18,238 nucleotides of DNA from Clostridium sp. CAG:1024 (GTDB taxonomy: Bacteria; Bacillota; Clostridia; Christensenellales; CAG-138), in NCBI GenBank assembly GCA_000432015.1, contig HF985505.1, forward strand, positions 21,812 through 40,049, given 5' to 3'. A model generated the notes under the pieces. The model had not been told where the DNA came from, searched no databases, and worked only from the letters and a program-made list of their open reading frames with translations. Numbering within the stretch: position 1 is the first letter of the stretch; the number at the start of each line of letters is the position of its first letter. Position numbers and translations under genes: made by a program. Shown here piece after piece: positions 1 to 7,356 of the stretch.

Positions 1-41
1 AGCACTTGCACCCGCCGCCTTGCGCTTTAAATCACAGCGGT

Positions 42-1163
42 TTATTTCACGGTGATCAGTTCATAGTTTCGCGTGCCGATCCCGATGCGTTCCGCGTGTT
101 CAAGCGTGACTTGCCAGTTGGTATCCGGAGATACGTTCTTGAAGTGATCGTGATGATCCGAGTGCTCGTGCAGGGCGTCGAACAGCATGGAGTTCGGCAT
201 CACGGGCTGGCGGTTGCAAGCGTCGGCGCAGGCCGCGTCCAGAGCAACGGGGTCGAAAGAAGCGAACATGCCCACGTCCGGGATAATCGCCATATCATTG
301 CCGCCGTAGCAGTCACAGTACGGGGATACCTGCATAACGATCGAAATATGGAAGCACGGCCGGTTCTGCACGACGGCCTTTGTGTACTCCGCTACCTTCA
401 TGCAAAGCTCATCCAAGGCCACATAGTTGGGGCTGTAAACAGCATGAAAATTACATGCGCCGAGACAGCGGCCGCAGCCGACACACTTTTCCTGGTCGAT
501 GTGCGCTCTGTGTTCCGCATCGAACACAATGGCGTCCTGCTCGCATGCACGCTTGCAGGCGCCGCAGCCGCGGCAGAGCTCCGTATTAATCTCAGGCTTT
601 CCGCTGCAATGCTGTTCCATTTTTCCCGCACGGGAACCGCAGCCCATGCCGAGGTTTTTGAGCGCACCGCCGAAGCCGGTCGCTTCATGCCCTTTGAAGT
701 GCGTGAGCGAGATCACGATGTCCGCATCCATGATCACGTGGCCAATCTTTGCCTCCTTAACGTAGGTCGTTCCCTCGAGCGGTACGAGCGCTTCGTCCGT
801 ACCCTTGAGCCCGTCGGCAATGATCACGGGACAGCCGCAGGACGCGGGAGAAAACCCGTTTTCGGCAGCGACGTTGAGATGGTCGACGGCTTGCGTACGT
901 TTGCCGACATATAGCACGTTGCAGTCCGTCAGGAAGGGAATGCCGCCCTTTTCCTTGACAAGATCGGCAACCACCTTTGCAAAATTCGGACGAAGAAACG
1001 TCAGGTTGCCGGGTTCTCCGAAGTGCATTTTGATCGCGGTAAAGCGCTTGTCAAAATCAATGCTTTCGATTCCTGCAGCACGCATGAGCCGGTCAAGCTT
1101 TTTCAGAAGATTGTCCCCGTTCTTTACACGCATATTTGTAAAGAAAACCTTAGATGCTTCCAT
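42..1163 (-). CDS. DUF362 domain protein with two [4Fe-4S] ferredoxin clusters
   Basis: A 373-residue protein. The N-terminal two thirds match the DUF362 family, with the conserved stretch around residues 153-180 (THFKGHEATGFGGALKNLGMG). A bacterial two-cluster ferredoxin insert follows, with C197/C200/C203/C207 and C227/C230/C233/C237 in CxxCxxCxxxC spacing. It lacks a signal peptide and is probably cytoplasmic. DUF362 proteins are widespread in anaerobes; the two clusters imply electron transfer, but the reaction and partner are not known to me. The ATG is preceded by a GAGAGG-like ribosome site about 11 nt upstream. It starts 35 bp after the redoxin-like lipoprotein gene, so the two are probably one transcript. 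Family assignment is secure; function is open. Confidence 0.88.
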   Translation of the reverse strand: MEASKVFFTNMRVKNGDNLLKKLDRLMRAAGIESIDFDKRFTAIKMHFGEPGNLTFLRPNFAKVVADLVKEKGGIPFLTDCNVLYVGKRTQAVDHLNVAAENGFSPASCGCPVIIADGLKGTDEALVPLEGTTYVKEAKIGHVIMDADIVISLTHFKGHEATGFGGALKNLGMGCGSRAGKMEQHCSGKPEINTELCRGCGACKRACEQDAIVFDAEHRAHIDQEKCVGCGRCLGACNFHAVYSPNYVALDELCMKVAEYTKAVVQNRPCFHISIVMQVSPYCDCYGGNDMAIIPDVGMFASFDPVALDAACADACNRQPVMPNSMLFDALHEHSDHHDHFKNVSPDTNWQVTLEHAERIGIGTRNYELITVK

Positions 1164-1198
1164 GATCGCAACGATCCTCTCGTATAGTATTCTGCTGA

Positions 1199-1738
1199 TT
1201 ATAGCAGTTTCAGCCCGAAAAGGAAAGCTTCTTCATCGATCTCCCCGTGAGAACTGGCGGCAATGAACCCATCCCGGTCAATAAAAACTGTCGCAGGTCC
1301 ACCGCCCGTACCGTAAAGACCGGCAGTTGCGCCGTTTCTGTCAAAGTAGATCGGGAAAGAGTATCCCTTTTGCCGCAGCGCCTCGTAAGCGTTGTCCAAT
1401 GGCGAATCGGATTCGCCGCAGATCGGAACGGAAAGGAATACGATATCCTCTCCGCAGGATTCATAGGCGCGCTGCACGGCGGGAAGCGCTTCGGAGTCGA
1501 TGGTTCCGTCAAAAAGCCAAAACTTTAAAACGACCGGTTTTCCGTAGAGATCGGAGAGCCGGACCTCCTGTCCGTCCATGTCGACGAGTGAGAAATCGGC
1601 AGCGGCCGTTTCCGTGTGAGCGGCCGTCGGCACGGGCGGCACGGTATAACCGGGACGCGGATGCAGTGTGGGCGAGCAGCCGGAAATCATTGCGGCCAAA
1701 ACCAAAAAAATAACAAACGCGCCGGTGAACATCGGCAT
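1199..1738 (-). CDS. TlpA/redoxin-fold lipoprotein lacking the CxxC motif
   Basis: I chose the ATG at 1738 because GGAGGA lies 9 nt upstream; an in-frame TTG at 1771 lies before that site. The 179-residue product has a hydrophobic N-terminus and a lipobox ending at C21 (MISGC), so it should be anchored on the outer face of the membrane. The rest follows the AhpC/TSA-TlpA fold: a DxxGxxVxLSDLxGKPVVLKFW run, LPAVQ after the active-site loop, and the GGPATVFID cis-proline segment near P148. In active TlpA/ResA proteins FW is followed by xxWCxxC. Here the sequence is FWLFDGTID, so both cysteine positions are G78 and D81. Thiol-disulfide exchange by the usual mechanism is therefore unlikely. It leads the DUF362 gene and has its own promoter. 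Confidence 0.82.
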   Translation of the reverse strand: MPMFTGAFVIFLVLAAMISGCSPTLHPRPGYTVPPVPTAAHTETAAADFSLVDMDGQEVRLSDLYGKPVVLKFWLFDGTIDSEALPAVQRAYESCGEDIVFLSVPICGESDSPLDNAYEALRQKGYSFPIYFDRNGATAGLYGTGGGPATVFIDRDGFIAASSHGEIDEEAFLFGLKLL

Positions 1739-1776
1739 AACTCGGATTCCTCCATAAGGTATGGGTTTCAAAAACC

Positions 1777-1805
1777 AGTATACCCTATCCCATGCGCAAA
1801 GACAA
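1777..1805 (-). promoter_or_regulatory. Sigma-A-type promoter for the redoxin-like/DUF362 operon
   Basis: On the minus strand TTGTCT (1805-1800) and TATACT (1782-1777) are separated by exactly 17 bp. The predicted start lies about 30 bp before the GGAGGA-preceded ATG at 1738. Confidence 0.65.
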
Positions 1806-1878
1806 CCGATATTCGCGTGGCGCGTTATTCTGTGTTTTTGTGTTTTATTGTGTTCGGATGTGATTTGTGTTTAGTGCC

Positions 1879-2211
1879 TTACACGGACAAAGCCTGTTCA
1901 AGATGCTTTGCTACGGTGTACAGAAACTCTTTGTTGCCCGGCGGATACTTGTCCCGGTTGTAGAACATTGTATCCAGCCTTGCCTGATTGCCGTAATCCC
2001 AAATTGCACGGATCTCTTCACGCACATTGCGCTCGATGCGCGCGGGCTTTGTTCCGCAGATCTTTGCGACCTTTGGGTACAGCACCCGGGTTGTGCTCAG
2101 GATTTGAGATTCGCTCAAAATGAGCTCGATCGCGCACGCCATCTGAGCATATCCTAATCTGCCCGTGGGTGCGCCCAGCAACAGAAGTTCTTTTTCCACC
2201 ATCTGTCTCAT
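1879..2211 (-). CDS. Orphan Spo0A C-terminal DNA-binding domain protein
   Basis: A 110-residue protein that aligns by eye along almost its whole length with the C-terminal effector domain of Spo0A. Shared features are a xLLxLGxPxxxxGYxxxxxAIxLI opening, the TxVLYPKVAKxxGTKPARIERNVRxxI recognition-helix region (residues about 42-66, with R58, E60 and R61 matching the SRVERAIR region of Spo0A), and a C-terminal NKEFLYTVAKHLE. There is no receiver domain, so it cannot take the usual phosphorelay signal. I chose the ATG at 2211 because a G-run ribosome site (AGGGGGG) lies just upstream; an upstream ATG at 2283 would add 24 residues of no recognised similarity. Spo0A-type domains bind 0A boxes (TGTCGAA). 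Its targets and role are unknown. Confidence 0.82.
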   Translation of the reverse strand: MRQMVEKELLLLGAPTGRLGYAQMACAIELILSESQILSTTRVLYPKVAKICGTKPARIERNVREEIRAIWDYGNQARLDTMFYNRDKYPPGNKEFLYTVAKHLEQALSV

Positions 2212-2287
2212 GCAAGTCCCCCCTAGATATTTAATATTTCGAATTCCGTCTTTCGCGCCCAGTCTGATGTCTGAATCGTGCATGGGT

Positions 2288-2352
2288 TCGTTTGAGGAAA
2301 CGAGTTCCGCTTCGCATCGGTGCGAATGCGTTCCGCAGAATTGAGTTGCGGA
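2288..2352. other. Three short hairpins in the leader of the Spo0A-like gene
   Basis: Three consecutive perfect 6-bp stems lie here: TCGTTT/AAACGA (2288-2303, 4-nt loop), TTCGCA/TGCGAA (2311-2326, 4-nt loop) and TCCGCA/TGCGGA (2332-2352, 9-nt loop). They fall between the candidate promoter at 2399-2427 and the start codon at 2211, so they would be in the 5' leader of the mRNA. No known riboswitch was recognised. Confidence 0.4.
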
Positions 2353-2398
2353 CGGACAGAGCAGTCAGAGTTTGTAAGATTGATTCGATGCGAGAACT

Positions 2399-2427
2399 AC
2401 ATTAGCGCGATTTTTGGCGTCTTGCAA
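2399..2427 (-). promoter_or_regulatory. Candidate promoter for the Spo0A-like gene
   Basis: Minus-strand TTGCAA (2427-2422) and TAATGT (2404-2399) with a 17-bp spacer, in the 250-bp gap between the broken apbE and the Spo0A-like gene. The match to consensus is partial. The rest of this gap holds only the three leader hairpins. Confidence 0.35.
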
Positions 2428-2461
2428 GCAATCCGTTAGAATTCGAGAAAACCCAGCGGAA

Positions 2462-3464
2462 TTAGTTGTTTGCCGACGTAAAAATCGCGTTGTTTGTACA
2501 AAAAACGCTATGATCCGACAAAACGAAGACGGCCTCACAGTCGACTGCCCCCGAACGGATCAGCGCGAGGGAACAGTCGAGACCGAGAATAAAGAACGCC
2601 GTGGACAGCGCATCCGCTTCCGTGCCGCTCTTTGAGACCACCGTAACGGAGAGCAGACCGTTGTCCGCCGGATACCCGGTTTTGGGGTCGAGAATGTGGT
2701 GATAGCGAACGCCGTCCTCTTCAAAATACCGCTGATAGCCGCCGGAGGTGACCGCCGCGCAGTCCGTCAGCTCTAAGACGCCGATAATGGCGGACGCATC
2801 TGTGGGATCCTGTATGCCGACGCGCCAAGGCGTCCCATCCTGACGGGTTCCGATTGCTTCGATGTTTCCGCCGAGAGAGAGCAGCGCGCTTTCAATGCCG
2901 TAAGAGCAAAGGAGCGCATGCAGACGTTCGCCGCAGTAGCCTTTGGCGATACCGCCGAGATCGACCCCGGCGGGGGGGGCCCCCGGCGGGCGGATCGACA
3001 GCGGCAAAGCTCCCCTCGATCCGGATGGCGCTCTCGCCGGGAACGGGCAGCAGAGCATCGAGAACGTCGCTGCTTGGGACGGACTGCTTTGGTTCGGTAA
3101 AGCCCCAGGCCATGATGAGCGTGCGCAGAGCTGGGTCGAATGCACCGCCGGTGATCACGGAAAGCTGTTTTGCGCGCGAGAGAAGCTCCAGCGTGGTTTC
3201 GTCGACCGCAACGAGCGTTCCGGCGGCCTCGTTCATTCGGCTCACATCACTGGCCGCGTTCGTCGCGCTGAACAGAGCGTCCAAGCGCGCGGCCTCTTCC
3301 GCACAGGCGTCCAGAGCGGCTTGCGCATTTTCGCCAAAACAGCGCAGCTCCATATAGGTGTCCATGAGAAAAAGTGTGCGGGTCTCCTCGACCGCCGGGG
3401 TCGGACCGCATCCGCACATCACAGCCAAAAGACAGCAGAGCAGAATCGATGGATAACGTTTCAT
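2462..3464 (-). pseudogene. apbE: ApbE-like FAD:protein FMN transferase, frameshifted
   Basis: ApbE moves FMN from FAD onto a Thr of target flavoproteins such as Rnf/Nqr subunits. The start at 3464 gives an N-terminal lipobox (VMCGC, C18), so the protein would be a membrane-anchored lipoprotein. Before the break the reading frame carries FDPALRTLIMAWGF. After it come DLGGIAKGY, SGGYQRYF, HHILDPKTGYP and ADALSTAFFILG, all ApbE landmarks. The frame changes inside an 8-C run (minus strand; 2972-2979), beside a direct repeat. Removing one C, or a 16-bp repeat unit, restores one frame through AAVDPPAG into VDLGG. Apart from the break the gene looks complete and undecayed, so a recent mutation, a phase-variable tract or a sequence error are all possible. 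No ribosome site is visible before the ATG. Confidence 0.85.
2965..2990. repeat. GC-rich direct repeat with G8 run inside apbE
   Basis: CCCCGGCGGG occurs at 2965-2974 and again at 2981-2990, offset by 16 bp, with an uninterrupted run of eight G (2972-2979) overlapping the first copy. This is the point at which the apbE frame is lost. Confidence 0.85.
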
Positions 3465-3558
3465 ATACAAAGTATACCATAAACGGCGGATGGAAATCCA
3501 AACGCGAGCAGAATTTCGTGTCAGCCGAAAAAAACTGTCGATTTTTTGCCGATTAGGC

Positions 3559-3587
3559 TTTTTTGCGGCGGCGCATTCTGTTATACT
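3559..3587 (+). promoter_or_regulatory. Candidate promoter for the phosphofructokinase gene
   Basis: A TATACT -10 element (3582-3587) sits 17 bp after a T-rich -35 (TTTTTT, 3559-3564), giving an mRNA leader of about 110 nt before the ATG at 3702. The -10 is strong and the -35 weak. The apbE gene diverges from the same 238-bp region. Confidence 0.45.
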
Positions 3588-3701
3588 GTAGCTGTCGGAG
3601 TTTGGGCCTGCTCTTTTGAGGAGACGTACCGGCCGGCCGTTTTGAAATCGTTTTGGAACAATATACAGTTTATTATACAAACCGTAACAGGAGGTATTAT
3701 C

Positions 3702-4952
3702 ATGAACGAACTCAAAGGCGCATGTATCATCGGACAGTCGGGCGGACCGACCTCGGTCATCAACGCGAGCGCATACGGCGTCATCCGCACGGCGCTCGAC
3801 AGCAGCTGCATCACGAAGGTGTACGGCGCTGCACACGGCATCCGCGGCGTTCTGGATGATGTGCTGTACGATATGGGCGAAGAAGCGGCTTCCGAGTTGG
3901 CGTTGCTCATGCATACGCCGTCTTCTGCGTTGGGTTCCTGCCGTTATAAACTGCAAGACAGCGAAGTGGACGATACGGATTATAAGCGCATCCTCGAGAT
4001 CTTCAAAAAGTACGACGTCCGCTATTTCTTCTATAACGGCGGCAACGACTCCATGGACACTTGCAACAAGATCAGCAAGTATATGCAGAAGGTCGGCTAT
4101 GAATGCCGCATCATGGGCGTTCCGAAGACGATCGATAACGACCTGTACGGCACGGATCACTGCCCCGGTTTTGCGTCTGCGGCCAAATATGTTGCGACGA
4201 GCTGCATGGAACTCTATCATGACTCGCGCGTATATGACAAGAACATGATCTGCGTTGTAGAGATCATGGGTCGTCATGCGGGATGGCTCGCGGGTTCAGC
4301 GTCGGTCGCGACCTATATGGGACAGGGACCGGATCTCATTTATCTGCCGGAAGTCGATTTTGATATGGAGCAGTTCATCGCGGACGTCCGCCGTATTTAT
4401 GAAGCAACCGGCGAGTGCTTCGTTGCGGTTTCCGAGGGAATCCATGATAAGAACGGTACGCTCATTGCGGAATACGGCGTTGAAAACGCACCCGTGGATG
4501 CGTTCGGCCACAAGCAGCTTGGCGGCCTTGCGTCTACGCTGGTCAACATTCTCCGCGGCCACCTCGGCAACGTGAAGATGCGCGGCATCGAGCTGTCACT
4601 GCTCCAGCGCTGCGCCGCACACTGCGCTTCCGAAACGGATGTGCAGGAGGCGTTCCTTGCGGGCAAGAGCGCTGTTGAGTACGCGGTAAACGGCGTGACC
4701 GACAAGATGGTCGCGTTCCGCAGAGGCAAGAACGCAGAGGGCGATTACCAGTGCGAGATCGAGCTGCTTGACCTTGTCGACGTCGCGAATACGGAGAAAA
4801 AAGTCCCGCGCGATTGGATCAATGAAGCGGGCAACGGACTCAACCAGAAGTATATTGACTATGTTCTGCCGCTGCTGCAGGGCGCGCCGAAGCTCGTTTA
4901 CGAAAACGGTCTGCCGCGCTTTGCGCATCTGCGTAAAGTCCGCGCGAAATAA
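3702..4952 (+). CDS. pfp: 6-phosphofructokinase, pyrophosphate-dependent type
   Basis: A 416-residue PfkA-superfamily enzyme that phosphorylates fructose 6-phosphate to fructose 1,6-bisphosphate in glycolysis. Visible motifs are the N-terminal GQSGGPTSVINAS loop, GGNDS (113-117), PKTIDND (141-147, catalytic Asp145) and MGRHAGW (189-195). ATP-dependent enzymes carry GGDGS and PGTIDND. The Asp in the fourth place of GGND and the Lys of PKTIDND are the marks of the pyrophosphate-using group, so PPi is the likely, reversible phosphoryl donor. The Asn in GGN replaces the more common Asp. The start is fixed by CAGGAGGT (3688-3695) six nt before the ATG; an upstream in-frame extension to 3546 has no family similarity. 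It is monocistronic by context, with a hairpin after the stop. Confidence 0.9.
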   Translation: MNELKGACIIGQSGGPTSVINASAYGVIRTALDSSCITKVYGAAHGIRGVLDDVLYDMGEEAASELALLMHTPSSALGSCRYKLQDSEVDDTDYKRILEIFKKYDVRYFFYNGGNDSMDTCNKISKYMQKVGYECRIMGVPKTIDNDLYGTDHCPGFASAAKYVATSCMELYHDSRVYDKNMICVVEIMGRHAGWLAGSASVATYMGQGPDLIYLPEVDFDMEQFIADVRRIYEATGECFVAVSEGIHDKNGTLIAEYGVENAPVDAFGHKQLGGLASTLVNILRGHLGNVKMRGIELSLLQRCAAHCASETDVQEAFLAGKSAVEYAVNGVTDKMVAFRRGKNAEGDYQCEIELLDLVDVANTEKKVPRDWINEAGNGLNQKYIDYVLPLLQGAPKLVYENGLPRFAHLRKVRAK

Positions 4953-4978
4953 GACGGCGGGAAATTCAAAGAGAGAAG

Positions 4979-5013
4979 CGGGCGAGGAGCTTTACGGAAG
5001 GGCTCCCCGCCCG
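4979..5013 (+). terminator. Hairpin after the phosphofructokinase gene
   Basis: A 12-bp GC-rich stem, CGGGCGAGGAGC against GCTCCCCGCCCG with one mismatch, lies 27 bp after the stop. No T-tract follows, so it is either a weak terminator or an RNA-stabilising hairpin. Confidence 0.45.
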
Positions 5014-5170
5014 ATCGTTATCTGCGGGGTAGTTCCGTGCGAACCACGCCGCGGCAGAGAAAGCCGACAGAGAGATACGGAGAAGGCTTGCAGAAACGGG
5101 TTTCGGCCAAAGATGGCCAAGACGCGGCGCGAGCATCCAATGGACTGTCGGTTTTTGTCTTTTTTGGGGC

Positions 5171-5199
5171 TTGTATCCGGTGCATTCGGATGATATGAT
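5171..5199 (+). promoter_or_regulatory. Promoter for surE
   Basis: TTGTAT (5171-5176) and TATGAT (5194-5199) with a 17-bp spacer. Together with the hairpin at 4979-5013 this is all I can identify in the 304-bp gap before surE. Confidence 0.6.
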
Positions 5200-5256
5200 A
5201 ATAAAACCCGACAAAAAACAACGATCGAACGGCACAGCAAAGGAGTATCGCAATCT

Positions 5257-5997
5257 ATGAACAATCGAAGGAACATACTCATTGCCAACGATGACGGCAT
5301 ACAGTCGCCGGGTATCGTCCGCCTTGCGGAAGCAGCGTCCAATTTCGGCGATGTGTGGGTGGTCGCGCCGGAGGGACAGTGCAGCGGCATGTCGCAAAAG
5401 CTCACGATCTTCAACGAACTGAACGCCATGAGGCGTGATTTTCCCTCTGCGGTCAAAGGCGCATATGCGATCAGCGGAACGCCCGCGGACTGCGTGAAAG
5501 TCGCGCTCAAGTCGCTCATGCCGGCGGCGCCGGACGTTGTGTTTTCCGGTATCAACGCAGGCTACAACGCCGGGTACGACATCGCATATTCCGGCACGAT
5601 CGGAGCTGCAATGGAAGCAGTGCTGCACGGCATCCCGGCGATCGCTTTCTCCGAGAGCCATGACGGCTGCCACGAGGTTACGGACAAATACCTGTGCGCG
5701 ATTATGGAGGAATTGATCGATCAACCCCTTTACGGCGAGATCTGGAACGTGAATTTCCCCGGCTGTCCGAAAGCAGGATTCCGCGGCATCATCCGAGACG
5801 TTGAACCTGCGCCGAACTTTTTCTTCGACAACGATTACAATAGCGCGGAGGAGAAGAACGGCTATGTGCTGACGCCTTATGCAAGGCTGCTCGGGCCCGA
5901 CGATGCGCCGAGAGGAAGCGACGTGTGGGCGGTGCTGAACGGATATATCGCGATCGGACGCATCCGTAACATGGTGTATCGCATAGTCGGCCTATAA
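5257..5997 (+). CDS. surE: 5'/3'-nucleotidase SurE
   Basis: A 246-residue protein of normal SurE length. It has the N-terminal metal-binding ANDDGIQSPGI (D12, D13), a conserved GQCSGMSQKLT around residues 43-53, the SGTPADCVKVAL segment, and the SGINAGYNAGYDIAYSGTIGAAMEA core with the metal-ligand Asn. SurE is a cytoplasmic, divalent-metal-dependent phosphatase that removes phosphate from nucleoside 5'- and 3'-monophosphates. A ribosome site AAAGGAG (5239-5245) lies 11 nt before the ATG, slightly long. It has its own promoter upstream and no clear terminator downstream. The phn operon begins about 150 bp later, so read-through into that transporter is possible. Confidence 0.93.
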   Translation: MNNRRNILIANDDGIQSPGIVRLAEAASNFGDVWVVAPEGQCSGMSQKLTIFNELNAMRRDFPSAVKGAYAISGTPADCVKVALKSLMPAAPDVVFSGINAGYNAGYDIAYSGTIGAAMEAVLHGIPAIAFSESHDGCHEVTDKYLCAIMEELIDQPLYGEIWNVNFPGCPKAGFRGIIRDVEPAPNFFFDNDYNSAEEKNGYVLTPYARLLGPDDAPRGSDVWAVLNGYIAIGRIRNMVYRIVGL

Positions 5998-6021
5998 TAT
6001 ATTCGCGAAGCGGAAGGTCTG

Positions 6022-6054
6022 TCCATTGTCAATGGATGACGTTTATGATATATT
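6022..6054 (+). promoter_or_regulatory. phnD operon promoter with overlapping palindromic operator candidate
   Basis: TTGTCA (6026-6031) and TATATT (6049-6054) are 17 bp apart. A perfect inverted repeat, TCCATTG-T-CAATGGA (6022-6036), covers the whole -35 box, an arrangement typical of a repressor site. It does not look like a Pho box. The leader to the phnD ATG is about 85 nt. Confidence 0.6.
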
Positions 6055-6145
6055 GAAAAAGCAATGTGAAATATTGCGGTTTTCGAAGTATTTTGGGATT
6101 CATAGGCGAGATGCCATGAATATAAAAAATGGAGGAAAAGAAGAA

Positions 6146-7267
6146 ATGAAAAAGATCGTAGCACTGCTTTTTGCAATTGTTATGGCTCTTTCCGTCTGCG
6201 CCTGCGAGAAGACGCCCGCAGCCGTTGAAGAGCCCACGGCAGCTCCCGCGACGGATGCAGAAACGCCCGTTGCAGAGCCTACTGCAGAGAGACCGCACTT
6301 CGACAAGCTGACGCTGGAGTTTGTACCCTCCAAGGATGCCGATGTTATCATCGCCGGCACCGCGAACCTGCCCGAGCTGGTCAAGGCCGAAATGGCAAAT
6401 CTCGGCTATGACATCGACGAAGTCGACATCACTGTCGGCACGAGCTACGATGCGACCGGCGAAGCCATGTCCGCAGGCTCTATCGACCTCGGCTGGCTGC
6501 CCGGCGGCACCTACGCCCTCTATTCCGATGATACCGACGTAATCCTGACCGCGACCCGCAACGGCCTGTCCAACGACAGCGTCAACCCGGCCGATTGGAA
6601 CGGCGAAGCGAACGCAACGAAGAAGGATGGCCCGCAGGTCACCTATTATCGCTCCCTGATCTATGCCGCGCCCACGGAGTACGGCAAGAAGCTGGCCGAG
6701 AAGGTCAACAACGGCGAAGCTCTGACCTGGGAAGACCTGGACGGCGCACGCTGGGCGGTTCAGAAGACCTCTTCTTCCGCCGGTTACATCTATCCGTCCA
6801 TGTGGCTGATGGCCAACTATGACGGCAAGAAGATCTCTGATCTCACCAACGTTGTACCGCTCGACTCTGGTTACGGCACGGCGTTCTCCTATGCGGCCGC
6901 GGAGCAGGTTGACATCATCGTTTGCTATGCTGACGGTCGCAACGATTACGAAGCGAGCTGGATGCTGCCCACCGACCAGAAGGACGAGACGGGCAAGCAG
7001 GGCATGGGCCGCTCCGATTCGATTTGGAACGAGCTCAACGTCATCGGCGTCACCGAAGGGATCTACAACGACACCGTTGCGATCTCTAAGGCCAGTCAGT
7101 ACTATACCCCCGAAATCGTTGAAGCGCTCCAGAACTGCTTCATCAATATCATCAACACCGAAGAGGGCAAGGCGATCTTCTCTGTCTACAGCCATACCGG
7201 TTATGCCAAGGCGACCGACGCTGATTACGACGGCGCACGCGCTGCTCTGAAGGCAGTTTCCGAGTAA
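6146..7267 (+). CDS. phnD: Phosphonate/phosphite-type ABC transporter substrate-binding lipoprotein
   Basis: A 373-residue periplasmic-binding-type lipoprotein: Lys-Lys N-terminus, hydrophobic stretch and lipobox VCAC with C20, then an Ala/Thr/Pro/Glu-rich linker to about residue 50. The mature part follows the PhnD family: an IAGTANLPELV opening, a DLGWLPGGTYALY loop, and the TSSSAGYIYPS ligand-binding segment matching the STSGYxxP signature for phosph(on)ate-like oxyanions. The start is fixed by GGAGG (6131-6135) ten nt upstream; an earlier in-frame ATG at 6026 lacks the signal peptide at its N-terminus. Whether the ligand is phosphonate, phosphite or phosphate ester cannot be read from sequence. 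No C-P lyase or phosphonatase gene lies nearby. First gene of the transporter operon. Confidence 0.9.
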   Translation: MKKIVALLFAIVMALSVCACEKTPAAVEEPTAAPATDAETPVAEPTAERPHFDKLTLEFVPSKDADVIIAGTANLPELVKAEMANLGYDIDEVDITVGTSYDATGEAMSAGSIDLGWLPGGTYALYSDDTDVILTATRNGLSNDSVNPADWNGEANATKKDGPQVTYYRSLIYAAPTEYGKKLAEKVNNGEALTWEDLDGARWAVQKTSSSAGYIYPSMWLMANYDGKKISDLTNVVPLDSGYGTAFSYAAAEQVDIIVCYADGRNDYEASWMLPTDQKDETGKQGMGRSDSIWNELNVIGVTEGIYNDTVAISKASQYYTPEIVEALQNCFINIINTEEGKAIFSVYSHTGYAKATDADYDGARAALKAVSE

Positions 7268-7277
7268 ACGAAAAATC

Positions 7278-7309
7278 AAAAAGCGCCCTGCCTGTACAGG
7301 GCGCTTTTT
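7278..7309 (+). terminator. Intra-operon terminator between phnD and phnC
   Basis: A perfect 13-bp stem AAAAAGCGCCCTG / CAGGGCGCTTTTT with a 6-nt loop, ending in a T-run. It lies just after the phnD stop and before phnC. Its likely effect is partial termination that keeps the binding protein in excess over the membrane parts. Symmetric A/T flanks mean it could work on both strands, though only the plus strand has a gene to end. Confidence 0.8.
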
Positions 7310-7356
7310 CCCTCATTGAGCAACCATTCATCAGTAACGATAGAAAGAGTCGCAGC

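Noticed and set aside
3546..3701. 52-codon upstream extension of phosphofructokinase
   Set aside because: A strong ribosome site precedes the ATG at 3702, and the extension crosses the promoter and lacks family similarity.
3465..4277. Long N-terminal extension of the ApbE frame running antisense into the phosphofructokinase gene
   Set aside because: The lipobox signal at 3464 marks the true N-terminus; upstream residues are antisense to another gene.
6029..7279. Long minus-strand open frame (416 codons) opposite phnD
   Set aside because: Antisense shadow of a clear PhnD gene; Arg/Val/Gly-rich composition, no ribosome site and no family motifs.
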